DNA from: Candidatus Atribacteria bacterium 1244-E10-H5-B2
GTDB lineage: Bacteria; Atribacterota; JS1; SB-45; 34-128
NCBI GenBank assembly: GCA_003575245.1
Contig: NMQN01000369.1
Coordinates: 1 to 5,035, forward strand
Length of the DNA stretch: 5,035 nt
Direction of reading: 5' to 3'
The notes beneath the pieces were generated by a model. It was not told where the DNA came from. It did no database searches and worked only from the letters and a program-made list of their open reading frames with translations. Each line of letters starts with the position of its first letter. The first letter of the stretch is position 1. Made by a program: the position numbers and the translations under genes. Shown one piece after another: positions 4,908 through 5,035 of this stretch.

Positions 4908-4942
4908 CTAACGACTATTCACTATTCACTAACGACTAATCT
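4908..4942 (+). repeat. Heptamer array CTAACGA/CTATTCA, 5 copies
   Basis: Units are CTAACGA, CTATTCA, CTATTCA, CTAACGA, CTAATCT. A partial copy of its right part, a 16-bp word (4925-4940), occurs exactly at 4829-4844. A 15-bp word (4907-4921) occurs exactly at 3312-3326 in the dxr leader. Confidence 0.75.
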
Positions 4943-4946
4943 ATTT

Positions 4947-4951
4947 GGGAG
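4947..4951 (+). promoter_or_regulatory. Shine-Dalgarno site of rseP
   Basis: GGGAG stands 5 nt before the ATG at 4957. It fixes the start of the truncated gene downstream and begins directly after the heptamer array. Confidence 0.75.
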
Positions 4952-4956
4952 TAAAA

Positions 4957-5035
4957 ATGTTAACTATAATTGCCTTTATATTTGTTTTTAGTATATTAAT
5001 ATTTTTTCATGAATTCGGTCATTTTATTGCTGCTA
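4957..5035 (+). CDS. rseP: RseP/RasP-type site-2 intramembrane zinc metalloprotease, N-terminal fragment
   Basis: Only the first 26 codons are in the window, and the gene runs off the right edge. They read MLTIIAFIFVFSILIFFHEFGH and onwards: a hydrophobic first transmembrane segment (2-17) leading into the HExxH zinc site His18-Glu19-Phe20-Gly21-His22. This is the N-terminal signature of site-2 proteases. In this family the enzyme cleaves membrane-spanning anti-sigma factors and remnant signal peptides within the bilayer; the substrate here is not inferable. The position after dxr is the usual one for rseP (rasP in Bacillus), which supports the call. The start is supported by GGGAG 5 nt upstream. 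Confidence 0.9.
   Translation, partial: MLTIIAFIFVFSILIFFHEFGHFIAA

Larger units (their letters stand above)
4538..4956. other. dxr-rseP spacer: repeat-rich, no gene
   Basis: This 419-bp stretch contains no credible gene. It is filled, with only short gaps, by repeat arrays: two GTRATRA heptamer arrays each followed by a similar unique block (together an imperfect tandem duplication), octamers of the GTTA and AACY types, the right copy of the dxr-flanking inverted repeat, ACGCTNN heptamers, a second octamer array and CTANNNA heptamers. It ends in the rseP Shine-Dalgarno site. I see no convincing terminator for dxr. Confidence 0.7.

Noticed and set aside
4527..4942. CRISPR array
   Set aside because: The units are 7-8 bp, contiguous and degenerate. 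There are no 25-40 bp repeats separated by unique spacers of constant length, and no cas gene is in the window.

Overview
The window is a low-GC bacterial chromosome segment (roughly one third G+C by eye) carrying the widely conserved translation/envelope cluster pyrH - frr - uppS - cdsA - dxr - rseP, all on the + strand. It starts inside pyrH and ends 26 codons into rseP. Every intact core gene has close to its family's usual length and the standard genetic code, so this is ordinary chromosomal DNA rather than a mobile island. A clostridial-type 2[4Fe-4S] ferredoxin gene points to an anaerobe. The proteins look Firmicutes-like or like an AT-rich candidate phylum (Atribacterota is one possibility). 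That placement is inference only.

Layout: 1-566 UMP kinase (5' end missing); 569-1126 ribosome recycling factor, 2 nt downstream; 1168-1338 a 56-residue ferredoxin not usually found in this cluster; 1345-1412 a G/C-armed terminator-like hairpin; 1417-2169 undecaprenyl diphosphate synthase with a GTG start; 2153-2968 CDP-diacylglycerol synthase, overlapping uppS by 17 bp; 2969-3361 a 393-bp spacer; 3362-4537 DXP reductoisomerase; 4538-4956 a 419-bp spacer; 4957-5035 start of the RseP/RasP site-2 protease.

The genes form a coherent set. PyrH supplies UDP/UTP and hence CTP for lipid activation, and Frr recycles ribosomes. Dxr makes MEP-pathway isoprenoid precursors that UppS condenses to the C55 cell-wall carrier. 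CdsA activates phosphatidate for phospholipid synthesis, and RseP cleaves membrane-embedded regulators.

The unusual part is the non-coding DNA. The two spacers around dxr are built largely of degenerate tandem 'phrases' with a period of 7 or 8 bp, from several unrelated sequence families, some in both orientations. A 46-bp octamer block upstream of dxr recurs downstream in inverted orientation with five differences, all transitions. Four of the five would still pair as G-U in the sense RNA, so a transcript could in principle loop out dxr. One heptamer array supplies the last codons and stop of dxr and puts stops in all three forward frames. A 15-bp word is shared by the leaders of dxr and rseP. 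These spacers, the inserted ferredoxin, the uppS Shine-Dalgarno sequence buried in a terminator arm, and an Arg-to-Leu change in the CdsA signature are the points worth a second look.
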